DNA of 64,000 nucleotides from Bifidobacterium moraviense (GCF_012932365.1 NZ_JAAIIH010000001.1:62001-126000), one strand, 5' to 3'; shown: positions 8,432 through 16,665, counted from the first letter of the stretch. The notes: generated from the sequence alone by a model not told the origin. Numbers and translations: made by a program.

Positions 8432-9772
8432 ATGACGTTGCTGGCGCAGTACTACGTACCCGGCCTCAGGGTGGAGGACCGTGCGATCGACGTACCGCTC
8501 GACTGGACGGGAAAGCAGCCGGGGGACGCCTTCGACGGCGAGACCATCCGCCTGTTCTACCGCGTGGTCACCGCGCCGGAGCACGTGAACGACGACCTGC
8601 CGCTGCTGGTGTTCCTGCAGGGCGGTCCCGGCGGCTCCGGCCCCCGTCCGCTCGACCCCGCGAGCGACGGCTGGATCGCCGAGGCGATCAAGCACTTCCG
8701 CGTCATCCTGCCCGACCAGCGCGGCACCGGACGCTCCAGCCGCGTGGACGGCACCGTGATGCGCCGCATCGGCGACCCCGCCGCGCAGGCCGCGTACCTC
8801 AAGCACTTCCTCGCCGACTCGATCGTCAAGGACTTCGAACACCTGCGGCGCACCGTGTTCTGCGGACGCCAGTGGGTCACGCTCGGCCAGAGCTACGGCG
8901 GGTTCCTCACGCTCACCTACCTCTCGTTCTTCCCCGAGGGCGTCACCGCCAGCTTCACCTGCGGCGGCATCCCGCACGTTCCCGCCGACGCGACCGAGGT
9001 GTACGAGCACACCTTCCCGCGCATGGCCCGCAAGACCGCGCAGTTCTACGAGCGCTACCCGCAGGACGCCGAGCGCGCCGCCGCCGTGGCGGACATCCTC
9101 GCGAACGGCGACGTGACGCTGCCCAACGGCGACCCGCTCACCGTGGAGCGCTTCCAGATGCTCGGCTCCGACTTCGGCATGAAGCCCAGCTTCGAGCGCG
9201 TGCACTGGATCCTCGACCAGGCGTTCCTCGACGGCGACGGCTCGGCGTCCAAGGACTCCCCGCTGAGCGAGGAATTCCTCGCCTCCGTGATGAACGCCAC
9301 CGCGTCGCGTCCGCTGTACTGGCCGCTGCAGGAGTTCATCTACGCCGACGGCGAGCTGGAGCGCCCGATCCACTGGGCCGCCCAGCGCGTGCGCGACTCC
9401 CGCCCGGAGTTCGCGACCGGCGCGCGCCCGCTGCTGTTCACCGGCGAGGCGATGTTCCCGTGGATGTTCGAGCAGGAGGCCGCGCTGCGTCCGTTCGCCG
9501 CCGCCATGGACCTGCTCATGGACGACACCTCGTGGGGCCGCATCTACGACGTCGACCAGCTGGCGCGCAACGAGGTTCCGCTGCAGGCCGCCGTCTACTT
9601 CGACGACATGTACGTCGACTCCGGCATGCAGCTCGACACGCTCTCGCGCGTGGGTGCCTCGCACTACTGGACCACCAACGAGTTCGAGCACGACGGCCTG
9701 CACGGCTCCGTGGTGTTCGGACGCCTCTATGACGAGGCGCTTAACAGGGGCGATCTAGAATCCCTGTTCTGA
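8432..9772 (+). CDS. Proline iminopeptidase-like alpha/beta hydrolase (S33)
   Basis: A 446-residue cytoplasmic alpha/beta hydrolase. It shows the oxyanion sequence LQGGPGGSG near residue 65, DQRGTGRS near 100, and the nucleophile elbow GQSYGGF near 152, the arrangement of prolyl aminopeptidases and tripeptidyl peptidases of family S33. These release N-terminal proline or similar residues from short peptides. The length fits the longer bacterial branch. AAGGAAGGAAGG ends about 10 bases before the ATG. The neighbour downstream, proC, makes proline, so a loose link with proline metabolism is possible but not shown. Confidence 0.88.
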   Translation: MTLLAQYYVPGLRVEDRAIDVPLDWTGKQPGDAFDGETIRLFYRVVTAPEHVNDDLPLLVFLQGGPGGSGPRPLDPASDGWIAEAIKHFRVILPDQRGTGRSSRVDGTVMRRIGDPAAQAAYLKHFLADSIVKDFEHLRRTVFCGRQWVTLGQSYGGFLTLTYLSFFPEGVTASFTCGGIPHVPADATEVYEHTFPRMARKTAQFYERYPQDAERAAAVADILANGDVTLPNGDPLTVERFQMLGSDFGMKPSFERVHWILDQAFLDGDGSASKDSPLSEEFLASVMNATASRPLYWPLQEFIYADGELERPIHWAAQRVRDSRPEFATGARPLLFTGEAMFPWMFEQEAALRPFAAAMDLLMDDTSWGRIYDVDQLARNEVPLQAAVYFDDMYVDSGMQLDTLSRVGASHYWTTNEFEHDGLHGSVVFGRLYDEALNRGDLESLF

Positions 9773-9831
9773 TCCCCGTTTCCCGGCCACCGGTCCACGG
9801 TCCGGCGGGACGTTCCACGAAAGGGCGGCAC

Positions 9832-10641
9832 ATGACTGATCTCGGCAATCTCACCATCGGCTTCATCGGCTACGGCAACATGGCACAGGCCATCGCGCGC
9901 GGACTGGTCGACGCGGGCGTGGTCGCGGGCGGGCGCATCGTCGCCTGCGCCGCGCACTTCGACAAGCTGGAGCGCACCACGGCGCAGGTGGGTGCGCGTC
10001 CGCTGCGCAGCGCCCGGGAGGTGGCCGCCGCCGCGGACGTGGTGATCGTGGCCATCAAGCCCTACCAGATCGAGGCGGTCCTTCCGGCGCTCGCCGACGA
10101 ACTCGCCAGGCCCGGCAGGATCGTGGTGTCGATCGCCGCCGGCTGGGATCTGGAACGCTACCGCACGCTGTTCGGCGACGCCTTCGACGCCATGCACGTG
10201 CAGTGCACGATCCCCAACACGCCGATGGCCGTGGGCAAGGGAGTGCTCGTCACCGAGGCCGTCAGCACGCTCACCGAGGAGCAGAACGCCGTGTTCGAGG
10301 CGCTGTTCGGACCGATCTCGCTCATCGAGCGCGTCGACACCGCGCACATGACCATCGCGATGACGGTGGCCGGCTGCGCCCCGGCGTTCACCGACATGTA
10401 CATCGAGGCGCTGGCCGACGCGGGCGTCAAGTACGGATTGCAGCGCGCGACCGCCTACCGTCTGGCCGCCAAGATGGTCGAGGGCGTGGGCGCGTTGTAC
10501 ATGGCCACGGAGACGCATCCGGGCGCCATGAAGGACGCGGTGTGCTCGCCCGGCGGCACCACGATCCGTGGCGTCGCCCAGCTGGAGAAGGACGGGTTCC
10601 GCGGCGCGGTGATCGACGCCGTGGACGCGATCGCCGGCTGA
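9832..10641 (+). CDS. proC: Pyrroline-5-carboxylate reductase
   Basis: A 269-residue enzyme that catalyses the last step of proline synthesis, NAD(P)H-dependent reduction of 1-pyrroline-5-carboxylate. The Rossmann motif IGFIGYGNMAQAIARGL is at the N-terminus. The C-terminal family signature appears as HPGAMKDAVCSPGGTTIRGV near residues 225-244. Length is normal for the family. An AAAGGG ribosome site precedes the ATG. It follows the iminopeptidase on the same strand after 59 bases and is closed by a hairpin. Confidence 0.96.
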   Translation: MTDLGNLTIGFIGYGNMAQAIARGLVDAGVVAGGRIVACAAHFDKLERTTAQVGARPLRSAREVAAAADVVIVAIKPYQIEAVLPALADELARPGRIVVSIAAGWDLERYRTLFGDAFDAMHVQCTIPNTPMAVGKGVLVTEAVSTLTEEQNAVFEALFGPISLIERVDTAHMTIAMTVAGCAPAFTDMYIEALADAGVKYGLQRATAYRLAAKMVEGVGALYMATETHPGAMKDAVCSPGGTTIRGVAQLEKDGFRGAVIDAVDAIAG

Positions 10642-10651
10642 TCGGGCGTTC

Positions 10652-10686
10652 CGACGCCGAGGTCCGGTCCACAGGCCTCGGCGTCG
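10652..10686 (+). terminator. Terminator after proC
   Basis: An 11-bp perfect stem (10652-10662 with 10676-10686) with a 13-nt loop, 10 bases after the proC stop. No U-tract is visible. Confidence 0.6.
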
Positions 10687-10722
10687 CGCCGGAGTGCGAG
10701 GCGCAAAGTGCAGCCGTCGCGC

Positions 10723-10728
10723 TAGTCT
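10723..10728 (+). promoter_or_regulatory. Leaderless -10 box TAGTCT of ychF
   Basis: TAGTCT ends 7 nt before the ychF ATG, so the transcript would start at or beside the start codon. No Shine-Dalgarno is present. Confidence 0.5.
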
Positions 10729-10735
10729 GGCAGTC

Positions 10736-11830
10736 ATGTCTCTTACTATCGGAATCGTCGGACTGCCCAACGTGGGCAAGTCCACCATGTTCAACGCACT
10801 GACCCGCAACAACGTGCTGGCGGAGAACTACCCGTTCGCCACCATCGAGCCGAACACCGGCATCGTGCCGCTGCCCGACAAGCGTCTGCCCGTGCTCGCC
10901 GACCTCGTGCACACCGAGAAGGTCGTGCCCGCCACCGTGACGTTCGTCGACATCGCCGGCATCGTCAAGGGCGCGTCCGAAGGCGAAGGCCTGGGCAACA
11001 AGTTCCTCGCCAACATCCGCGAGGCCGACGCGATCTGCGAGGTCGTGCGCGCGTTCGAGGACGACGACATCGTGCACGTCAACGGCAAGGTCGATCCGGC
11101 CGACGACATCGACACCATCAACACCGAGCTCATCCTCGCCGATCTGCAGACCATCGAGAACGCGCTGCCCAAGCTGGAGAAGGATCTCAGGGGCAAGAAG
11201 ATCGAGCCGGCGTATCTGGACGCCGTCAAGGAGGCGCAGAAGATTCTCGAAGGCGGCGAGACGCTCGACAAGGCCGCGCGCGAAGGCCGCTTCGACAAGG
11301 ACTCCGTGTACGACCTGCATCTCATGACCGCCAAGCCGTTCATCTACGTGTTCAACGTGGACGACGACGAGCTGCAGAACAAGGACCTGCAGTCCAGGCT
11401 CGCCGCATCCGTGGCGCCCGCTCCCGCCGTGTTCCTCAACGCGCAGTTCGAGGCGGACCTCACCGAGCTCGACGAGGCGGATGCCCGCGAGATGCTCGCC
11501 GACGCCGGCCTTGAGGAGTCCGGCCTCGACCAGCTCGCGCGCGTCGGCTTCGACATCTTGGGCCTGCAGACGTTCCTCACCGCGGGCGTCAAGGAAGTGC
11601 GCGCCTGGCAGATCCACAAGGGCTGGACCGCCCCGCAGGCCGCCGGCGTCATCCACACCGACTTCGAGAAGGGCTTCATCAAGGCCGACATCGTCTCCTA
11701 CGACGACTTCGTGGCCGCCGAAGGCTCCATGGCGAAGATCAAGGAGGAAGGCAAGCTGCGTCAGGAAGGCCGCGACTACGTGATGCAGGACGGCGACATC
11801 GTCGAGTTCAAGTTCAACGTGTCCAAGTGA
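10736..11830 (+). CDS. ychF: Ribosome-associated GTPase/ATPase YchF (OLA1 family)
   Basis: A 364-residue Obg-family P-loop protein. The G1 motif GLPNVGKST is at residues 8-16, G3 is DIAGIVKGA, and the C-terminal TGS domain carries the near-invariant tail. YchF prefers ATP and binds ribosomes, with roles in translation and oxidative stress response. Length is exactly that of the family (about 363). The ATG at 10736 is chosen because the Obg N-terminus MSLTIGIVGLPNVGK begins there. The last eight codons and the terminator are repeated about 0.9 kb downstream, so the 3' end looks like an insertion site. Confidence 0.97.
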   Translation: MSLTIGIVGLPNVGKSTMFNALTRNNVLAENYPFATIEPNTGIVPLPDKRLPVLADLVHTEKVVPATVTFVDIAGIVKGASEGEGLGNKFLANIREADAICEVVRAFEDDDIVHVNGKVDPADDIDTINTELILADLQTIENALPKLEKDLRGKKIEPAYLDAVKEAQKILEGGETLDKAAREGRFDKDSVYDLHLMTAKPFIYVFNVDDDELQNKDLQSRLAASVAPAPAVFLNAQFEADLTELDEADAREMLADAGLEESGLDQLARVGFDILGLQTFLTAGVKEVRAWQIHKGWTAPQAAGVIHTDFEKGFIKADIVSYDDFVAAEGSMAKIKEEGKLRQEGRDYVMQDGDIVEFKFNVSK

Positions 11831-11881
11831 TCGCCGCATAAACCGAGTGCCTTGGAATCCCAGCGATTCCAAGGCCCTTGT
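11804..11881 (+). repeat. Direct repeat, left copy: 3' end of ychF plus terminator
   Basis: This 78-bp stretch covers the last codons of ychF (EFKFNVSK and stop) and its terminator. A second copy of 79 bp lies at 12691-12769. Outside a variable block of 10-11 bases, the copies differ only at four C/T positions, and the codon change is synonymous. Such duplication of a gene's 3' end is the usual mark of an element that integrated there and restored the gene. Confidence 0.8.
11849..11875 (+). terminator. Terminator of ychF
   Basis: An 11-bp perfect stem (11849-11859 with 11865-11875) with a 5-nt loop, followed by CCTTGTTGTTT. It is part of the duplicated segment. Confidence 0.75.
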
Positions 11882-11962
11882 TGTTTCATCGCACATTACC
11901 TCGCCCCGTCTCAGCCCAATGGTGCGGGATGTGAATGCTGACATGCATTAGTCACGATATCT

Positions 11963-12054
11963 CTCCCACGTGGGAGTAGGGAATGTGATCCGATTGCCGG
12001 CGACGGCGCTCCTGCTGCGGGATATACTCAAGACAGAGATTTATCTCATATGAG
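11963..12054 (+). promoter_or_regulatory. Promoter region of the DUF4160/DUF2442 pair with two palindromes
   Basis: A -10 box TATACT lies at 12023-12028; no convincing -35 is at 17 bp. A perfect 14-bp palindrome CTCCCACGTGGGAG (11963-11976) lies upstream and a perfect 10-bp palindrome CTCATATGAG (12045-12054) lies between the -10 box and the gene. Both are plausible operators of an autoregulated pair; this is inference. Confidence 0.45.
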
Positions 12055-12075
12055 GTATCGGAGGGGAGGCGCGGC

Positions 12076-12342
12076 ATGCCGGAGCTGAGCCGGTTCTTCG
12101 GAATCATCGTTCGCATGATGTATCAGGACGAGAGCGAGCACCACAAGCCGCACGTCCATGTGTACTACGGCGATTTCAAGGCATCCATCGGCATCGACGG
12201 CGAGCTGTTGGCCGGCTCACTTCCAGCCAAGCAGTACAAGCTGGTGGCCGCATGGTTGGTGCTGCATGAGGATGAGCTGTACAAGGCGTGGAACGAGGCC
12301 GTGTCCGGACGTCCGTTCGACCGTATCAAGCCGCTTTCGTGA
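12076..12342 (+). CDS. DUF4160 family protein
   Basis: An 88-residue protein of the DUF4160 family, recognised by the sequence around DESEHHKPHVHVYYGDFKASI and the tail WLVLHEDELYKAWNEA. DUF4160 genes commonly sit next to DUF2442 genes, as here, in an arrangement often suspected to be a toxin-antitoxin module; the activity of either is not known to me. A GGAGGGGAGG ribosome site precedes the ATG. The gene lies between the two copies of the ychF 3' end, so it probably came with the element inserted there. Confidence 0.85.
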   Translation: MPELSRFFGIIVRMMYQDESEHHKPHVHVYYGDFKASIGIDGELLAGSLPAKQYKLVAAWLVLHEDELYKAWNEAVSGRPFDRIKPLS

Positions 12343-12357
12343 GGAAAGGAACCCGTC

Positions 12358-12669
12358 ATGTTTGAGATAAACGGCATCCTGTATGCGGATGAACCCGCCC
12401 GGGAGCTGGAGGTCCGTTCAGCCCGCGTCACGGATGACCATGTCATGCTGGTGACGTTCTCCACCGGTGAAACACGGCTGTGCGATTTCACCGAAATGTA
12501 CGACGATGTCCCCGCCTTCGCCCCGCTGCGTGATGAGAAGACGTTCGAGAACTTTCGCATCGATCACGGCATCCTGACTTGGTGCGACGGTGACATCGAC
12601 ATCTCTCCCACATATCTGTACGAGCACTCATACGAATACGCCGCTCATGGCGAACTGGTTTCGGCGTGA
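12358..12669 (+). CDS. DUF2442 family protein
   Basis: A 103-residue protein whose first two thirds fit DUF2442 (a strand-rich domain with VTFSTGETRLCDFTEMYDDVPAFAPLRD). It begins 16 bases after the DUF4160 stop with its own AGGAAAGGA site, so the two are co-transcribed. The C-terminal third (DHGILTWCDGDIDISPTYLYEHS) is the familiar DUF2442 ending. Possible antitoxin-like partner of the preceding protein; unproven. Confidence 0.85.
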   Translation: MFEINGILYADEPARELEVRSARVTDDHVMLVTFSTGETRLCDFTEMYDDVPAFAPLRDEKTFENFRIDHGILTWCDGDIDISPTYLYEHSYEYAAHGELVSA

Positions 12670-12690
12670 TGTCGTATAGCGACATGGCTT

Positions 12691-12769
12691 GAGTTCAAGT
12701 TCAACGTGTCTAAGTGATTGCCGCATAGCGCCGATGGTCTTGGAATTCCAGTGATTCCAAGGCCCTTGT
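12691..12769 (+). repeat. Direct repeat, right copy of the ychF 3' end and terminator
   Basis: Repeats the end of ychF including codons for EFKFNVSK, the stop and the hairpin. It is not attached to any ychF reading frame here: it follows the DUF2442 gene. It retains a working-looking terminator (TCTTGGAATTCCAGTGATTCCAAGG region, partly imperfect). Together with 11804-11881 it brackets an 0.8-kb insert. Confidence 0.8.
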
Positions 12770-12785
12770 CTATACTGTAGACAGT
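12768..12785 (+). promoter_or_regulatory. Promoter with overlapping inverted repeats before the HipA-like gene
   Basis: The -10 box TATACT (12771-12776) lies inside GTCTA-N5-TAGAC (12768-12782), which overlaps ACTGT-AG-ACAGT (12774-12785). Such symmetry over the -10 box suggests a repressor site. No clear -35 is seen. Confidence 0.5.
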
Positions 12786-12846
12786 TTTTGTCATACGGGA
12801 TTGCGCCGCAATGGGCTCGGTGCGTATTTGATTGGAGGGAGCGGAT

Positions 12847-14106
12847 ATGACCGGTTATGTGTTGCGTCTGTATGATGTTCCGCTGCTCCGGTTCGATGCC
12901 GCATACGGCGAGGGCTTGTTGGCCGGCAAGGTCGAGGCCCGCATCCGCTGGTTCGACGAGTCGAAGCGGACGCTGCTGCCGTTCCCGCTGGCCCCTGCAC
13001 CGGATGATGCGAAGCTCGCCGCTTGGCTGGAGCGGCGGACCATCCCGAAGAACCGTGAGTTCGCGGCCCAGATCCTCGCTCAGGCCGGACTGAATATCGC
13101 GGATACGCTCGGCATCATCGACCTGTGCAAAGGACTGTCGGTCAACGACTCGTTCTGGGTCGAACGGGACGATGAGAATCTCAGGTTCGCGGACATCAAT
13201 CTGTACGACAATCCGTTGGACGAGACGCTCGCCATCGTGGCGTACACGGGGTACACATCGAGTGAGAAGCATGCGATCGGCCTGTCGAGCGAATGGACGA
13301 CGGACGGGCAGTTCCCGAAGGCATGGCGGCATACGGACAACGGTCTGGAACTGTGGAAGTCCGGTTCCGAAGGCTATGCGAACGCGGGCTTGGAACCGTA
13401 TTCCGAGTACCTCGCCTCGCAGCTGGCGCACAAAATCGGCGTGAACGCGGTCGAATACCGGATGGCCCGCTGGAAGGGCAAGCTGGCGTCGGTGTGCCCG
13501 TCGATGAACTCGAAGGATGTGTCGTTCGTACCGTTCTACGCGGCCACGCAACTCGCCTCGTTCCCGGAGATCCTCGCCACCGCCCGTGCGGTGTCGGAGG
13601 ATTCGTTCGAGGCGATGCGCACGATGCTCGTGTTCGACGCGCTCATCGTCAATCAGGACCGTCATGCCAACAACCACGGGTTTCTGCGCGACAATCACAC
13701 CGGTCGCATCCTTGGCCCGGCGCCTTTGTTCGACCACAACATGGCGCTGTTCAAGAACGACATGCAGTCCGACTGGGAGCGTGGCGCGTGGACGCCGAAG
13801 GTGCTGGGGGAGCGCCAACCGTCGAACTCGCGCATGACGTTCCGCGACCAGTGTGCAGCCATCATGGGGGTCGCGCAGCACGAGATGCTGCGCAGGGCGT
13901 TGGACGTCACCTTGGAGAACGATCCGACGTACCCGCTTGAGGACGGCCGCATCGAGGCGCTGAACAGCTACTTGCACGCCGCGGCCCGCACGCTGCTCGA
14001 CATCCCCGTGGCGGACGAGGCGAAGCTCGCCGACCAGCTTGACGCGTTGCGGTCCTCTATCGAGAACGCACCCGTGATCCGCAACGAGAGTCTACGGTTT
14101 TGGTAA
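12847..14106 (+). CDS. HipA-like Ser/Thr kinase domain protein
   Basis: A 419-residue protein with a HipA/CtkA-type kinase core. The catalytic loop is LIVNQDRHANNHGF near residues 267-280, and the metal-binding motif is PLFDHNMALF near 292-301. The middle region EPYSEYLASQLAHKIG resembles the N-lobe helix of HipA-like kinases. HipA kinases phosphorylate translation factors and cause dormancy, usually opposed by a HipB repressor; no HipB-like gene is adjacent, so this is a solitary type. The ATG at 12847 follows a GGAGGGA site. It lies just after the duplicated ychF end, at the start of the island's defence-like genes. Confidence 0.8.
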   Translation: MTGYVLRLYDVPLLRFDAAYGEGLLAGKVEARIRWFDESKRTLLPFPLAPAPDDAKLAAWLERRTIPKNREFAAQILAQAGLNIADTLGIIDLCKGLSVNDSFWVERDDENLRFADINLYDNPLDETLAIVAYTGYTSSEKHAIGLSSEWTTDGQFPKAWRHTDNGLELWKSGSEGYANAGLEPYSEYLASQLAHKIGVNAVEYRMARWKGKLASVCPSMNSKDVSFVPFYAATQLASFPEILATARAVSEDSFEAMRTMLVFDALIVNQDRHANNHGFLRDNHTGRILGPAPLFDHNMALFKNDMQSDWERGAWTPKVLGERQPSNSRMTFRDQCAAIMGVAQHEMLRRALDVTLENDPTYPLEDGRIEALNSYLHAAARTLLDIPVADEAKLADQLDALRSSIENAPVIRNESLRFW

Positions 14107-14195
14107 GAACAAGGATTTCGCATTCACATCCAATGGATACCACTTTGGATTCCGTGTTCATTTTTGAATGAAATGCTTGGATATATATGTATCGT

Positions 14196-14224
14196 TTGAT
14201 GAATGCGAAGCGCTGCTGTATAAT
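14196..14224 (+). promoter_or_regulatory. Sigma-70-type promoter TTGATG-17-TATAAT
   Basis: TTGATG (14196-14201), a 17-bp spacer and a perfect TATAAT (14219-14224), about 50 bases before the ATG at 14275. It is the best canonical promoter in the window and sits in markedly AT-rich DNA. Confidence 0.75.
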
Positions 14225-14274
14225 CTACGTAGATCCGAAGATGGCGTCTGAAATGATTATAAGGAAGTGGTCTA

Positions 14275-15204
14275 ATGTCTAAGACAATACAACGCACTGT
14301 CGCGTTCTATTGGCTTCGTCTCAGGTCTCGTGAGACCATATCGTATAAGTCGGTCAGAGACGTGAATTGGGTGGAAGCTCTCACTGGCTTCAGGTCCTTG
14401 AAATGGGGGGAGAAAGCTATTGGGGGCATCAGGTATGATGCGATTCTAGGCAGGGACTACCCAGTTTTGAGTGTTTCTGAACAGTTCGACCCTACCTTCA
14501 TGCAATACATAGATCGGGAAAACGAGCGTGTTACGGATTATATGGACAATTACCTTGCGGGAGGTGGAGGAGACTTAGCTAAATCATCGGCATTTGCATT
14601 CTTTCCTGAATATGCTCTTGTAGGGCGGATCAGTGGAACCGCTAGTAAAAGTGTCGAGCCATTGAAGAAGGCGCTTGACCACTTTTGGCCGCAAGGAAAA
14701 GAATATGAATGGGATGTACAACCTGTAATAACAATTGATAGTATCGAACGTTTTAAGAAGGAACTCAAAGAATTACACTCGTTTAACGCAAAGTTTACCA
14801 CTAGACGTACTTTGGACTCGGTGTCGTTCGAAGGTGGTACAACTGGTGAGTTTTATGGGGAAATATCTGATGCGATTGGTGCTGACTTAGACGTAGAAAT
14901 AAAGGTATCCATTCCGAGTGATGCTCTCCTTGCTGCTCCCGCACGTAAGTTTAAGGAGATGATGGGTGATTTTGTCAGCTTTGCGGCGAAGCAGAATAGG
15001 CAGATGCAAGTCAACGGGATAGACCTCGCTGGTAAGCTGCTCGAACTTAAGCTTGTAGAGCATCCGGTCGTGGAACAGGAAGACATCATAATTGGCGAAA
15101 ATGAGCCGAAACAATTCACTAGTCTCGTTGAACATCTAATAAAAGTTTGTGCTGAAAAGCAGACCGATCTATACCAGATATCAGGAGGAGAAGAGTATGA
15201 GTAG
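14275..15204 (+). CDS. Unrecognised soluble protein, first gene of a two-gene cassette
   Basis: A 309-residue protein I do not recognise. It has no TM helix or signal peptide. It is mixed alpha/beta with a Lys/Glu-rich middle (IERFKKELKELHSF near 163-176) and a C-terminal part with regular beta-like alternation (LDVEIKVSIPSDALL near 205-219). Base composition is far more AT-rich than the flanks and codon use differs (AAA, TTA, ATA are common), signs of recent transfer. The next gene starts inside its stop (ATGAGTAG), so the two are translationally coupled. Soluble protein followed by a small four-TM protein resembles the order of phage lambda rexA-rexB; a distant similarity in layout to RexA is possible, and DUF4868/KwaB-like is an alternative. 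A defence role is inferred from position only. Confidence 0.6.
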   Translation: MSKTIQRTVAFYWLRLRSRETISYKSVRDVNWVEALTGFRSLKWGEKAIGGIRYDAILGRDYPVLSVSEQFDPTFMQYIDRENERVTDYMDNYLAGGGGDLAKSSAFAFFPEYALVGRISGTASKSVEPLKKALDHFWPQGKEYEWDVQPVITIDSIERFKKELKELHSFNAKFTTRRTLDSVSFEGGTTGEFYGEISDAIGADLDVEIKVSIPSDALLAAPARKFKEMMGDFVSFAAKQNRQMQVNGIDLAGKLLELKLVEHPVVEQEDIIIGENEPKQFTSLVEHLIKVCAEKQTDLYQISGGEEYE

Positions 15205-15724
15205 AATGTCAAAATTCGGAGCTGCGCTCGTGGCGCACCCGGGTTTTGACATGCTCGCTCCTGTGATTGTGGTCGGCGGTTGGTTGTTCCTCTTGCATGC
15301 TCCTACGCCTGACGACAACGTTTCTCAGAATGTTTTCGTAGCGATCTCTACCCTCTCTGGTCTTGTCATGGCTGCTGCAACATTCATTTGTACTATGACA
15401 TATCAGTCGGTATCACGATATATGCAGGTAACCCACAAAAGGTACCATGATGAATTATCTAGAAACTGGCTTAGTGTTATCGCATGGACCGCAGCTTCTG
15501 CTGTCGCTCCAATCGTATCTCTTTGCCTTTGGAAAACGTGTGAGAGAACTGCTACTGCAATTTCGCTTTGGGCTCTTATCTTGATGGGTGTGAAACTCAT
15601 CAGAAGTATTCATTGGCTAAAGTATACCCTTTTCATGGAAAAAGCGTCGATGATGATACAAGAACCATTATCAAATGAAGACATGAAACATGCTTTTCAG
15701 AGACGTAAATCTGGTAACTTATAA
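15197..15724 (+). CDS. Small four-TM membrane protein, second gene of the cassette
   Basis: A 175-residue protein with four predicted TM helices: about 18-35, 43-68, 91-112 and 120-142, then a charged cytoplasmic-looking tail ending in QRRKSGNL. The start ATG at 15197 has an AGGAGG site at 15183-15188 and overlaps the preceding stop by 8 bases; an in-frame ATG at 15149 lies inside the upstream gene and lacks a site. Size and topology match RexB of phage lambda (144 residues, four TM, an ion channel) and KwaA-type membrane partners, but no diagnostic motif was seen. AT-rich like its partner. It likely acts as the membrane effector of the pair; this is inference. Confidence 0.6.
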   Translation: MSRMSKFGAALVAHPGFDMLAPVIVVGGWLFLLHAPTPDDNVSQNVFVAISTLSGLVMAAATFICTMTYQSVSRYMQVTHKRYHDELSRNWLSVIAWTAASAVAPIVSLCLWKTCERTATAISLWALILMGVKLIRSIHWLKYTLFMEKASMMIQEPLSNEDMKHAFQRRKSGNL

Positions 15725-15786
15725 GTGCTTTTTGAGATTCGCGAATGTTTGATCAGAACTATTGGACTCTGGTTTTCAAGGATGAT

Positions 15787-16665
15787 TTATGCCCAGTACT
15801 GCAGCGGATGATGTATGCCCTCGTTGTAGCGATGGTGCGCGGAGAGGAAGCCGATGATCTTGCTGGAGTACGAATCGTCGTGGTTGATTTCATCCACAAG
15901 ATAGAGCAATGCGATCAGCGCCTGAGCGACCGATCGCTGCTCGTACTCGAAGTCCGGGTAACGTCGGCGCATGTCTCGGGTGACCTGCGGCACGATGACC
16001 ATCTCGCGATGCCGCAGTCTGCTGTGATGCGAGCAGAGGTTGCGCAGATGCACTATCGCGTGGATGATCTCGGATGCGGCGCGCAGCTTGGTACGCACGC
16101 CAAGCGACCGGTACAGCTCCTTGAATACGGCAGTGTCGTTATACAGGCTGAGCATTTGAGACACGGCACCGAACGGCAGTGCCTCCACGGCTGCCCATAT
16201 CGGCGTCGGCGCGTCGGTTTTATGGTAGTGGCGGATGGTCGTCTTGTTTGACGTTTCTATCCATTTGCGGATGCTGGGGACCAGCGCAGTGCGAAGCTCG
16301 ATGCCTGCGGGATCGGTGATCGGCTCGTATGAGTCGATGCATGCATACGAGTATGCGCCGCCATGCTGAGCGACGAGATAGGCGAAGCGGGACTTCGTCA
16401 CCTGTTCGATGAGCTCTGTGCCGCGCAGGATCATGGAACGCAGCTCGCCGTCCAGCCGATACGGTTCAAGGATGTCCGAGATGTCGACGTTTGGTTTGAA
16501 TGGTCCTCCGCTCGTCGGATCGTTCTGGAACGCACGGAAGTAGTTCGATAGCCGGTAGTAGCTGACGTCAAACAGGATCCGCCGCATGGCATCGCGATCC
16601 GGCATGGTCAGTCCCCGTGACTCCAGGAGCGTGATCGTCTCATCCAGGCTCTTCGCGGGTTCCAC
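15787..16665 (-). CDS. Abi family protein (Abi_2, HEPN-type)
   Basis: A 292-residue protein of the AbiD/AbiF (Abi_2) family of abortive phage infection proteins. The N-terminus SLDETITLLESRGLTMPDRD followed by SYYRLSNYFRAF is typical. The HEPN ribonuclease motif R-x4-H is intact as RNLCSHHSRL near residue 205. Family members halt growth of infected cells, probably by RNA cleavage. The start is a GTG with GGAGG 5 nt upstream. It lies 165 bases downstream of the Fic gene on the same strand and converges with the soluble/TM cassette. Confidence 0.87.
   Translation of the reverse strand: MEPAKSLDETITLLESRGLTMPDRDAMRRILFDVSYYRLSNYFRAFQNDPTSGGPFKPNVDISDILEPYRLDGELRSMILRGTELIEQVTKSRFAYLVAQHGGAYSYACIDSYEPITDPAGIELRTALVPSIRKWIETSNKTTIRHYHKTDAPTPIWAAVEALPFGAVSQMLSLYNDTAVFKELYRSLGVRTKLRAASEIIHAIVHLRNLCSHHSRLRHREMVIVPQVTRDMRRRYPDFEYEQRSVAQALIALLYLVDEINHDDSYSSKIIGFLSAHHRYNEGIHHPLQYWA

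Noticed and set aside
14275-15724. Confident naming of the pair as RexAB or Kiwa
   Set aside because: Only gene order, size and TM count agree; no diagnostic motif could be confirmed by eye.
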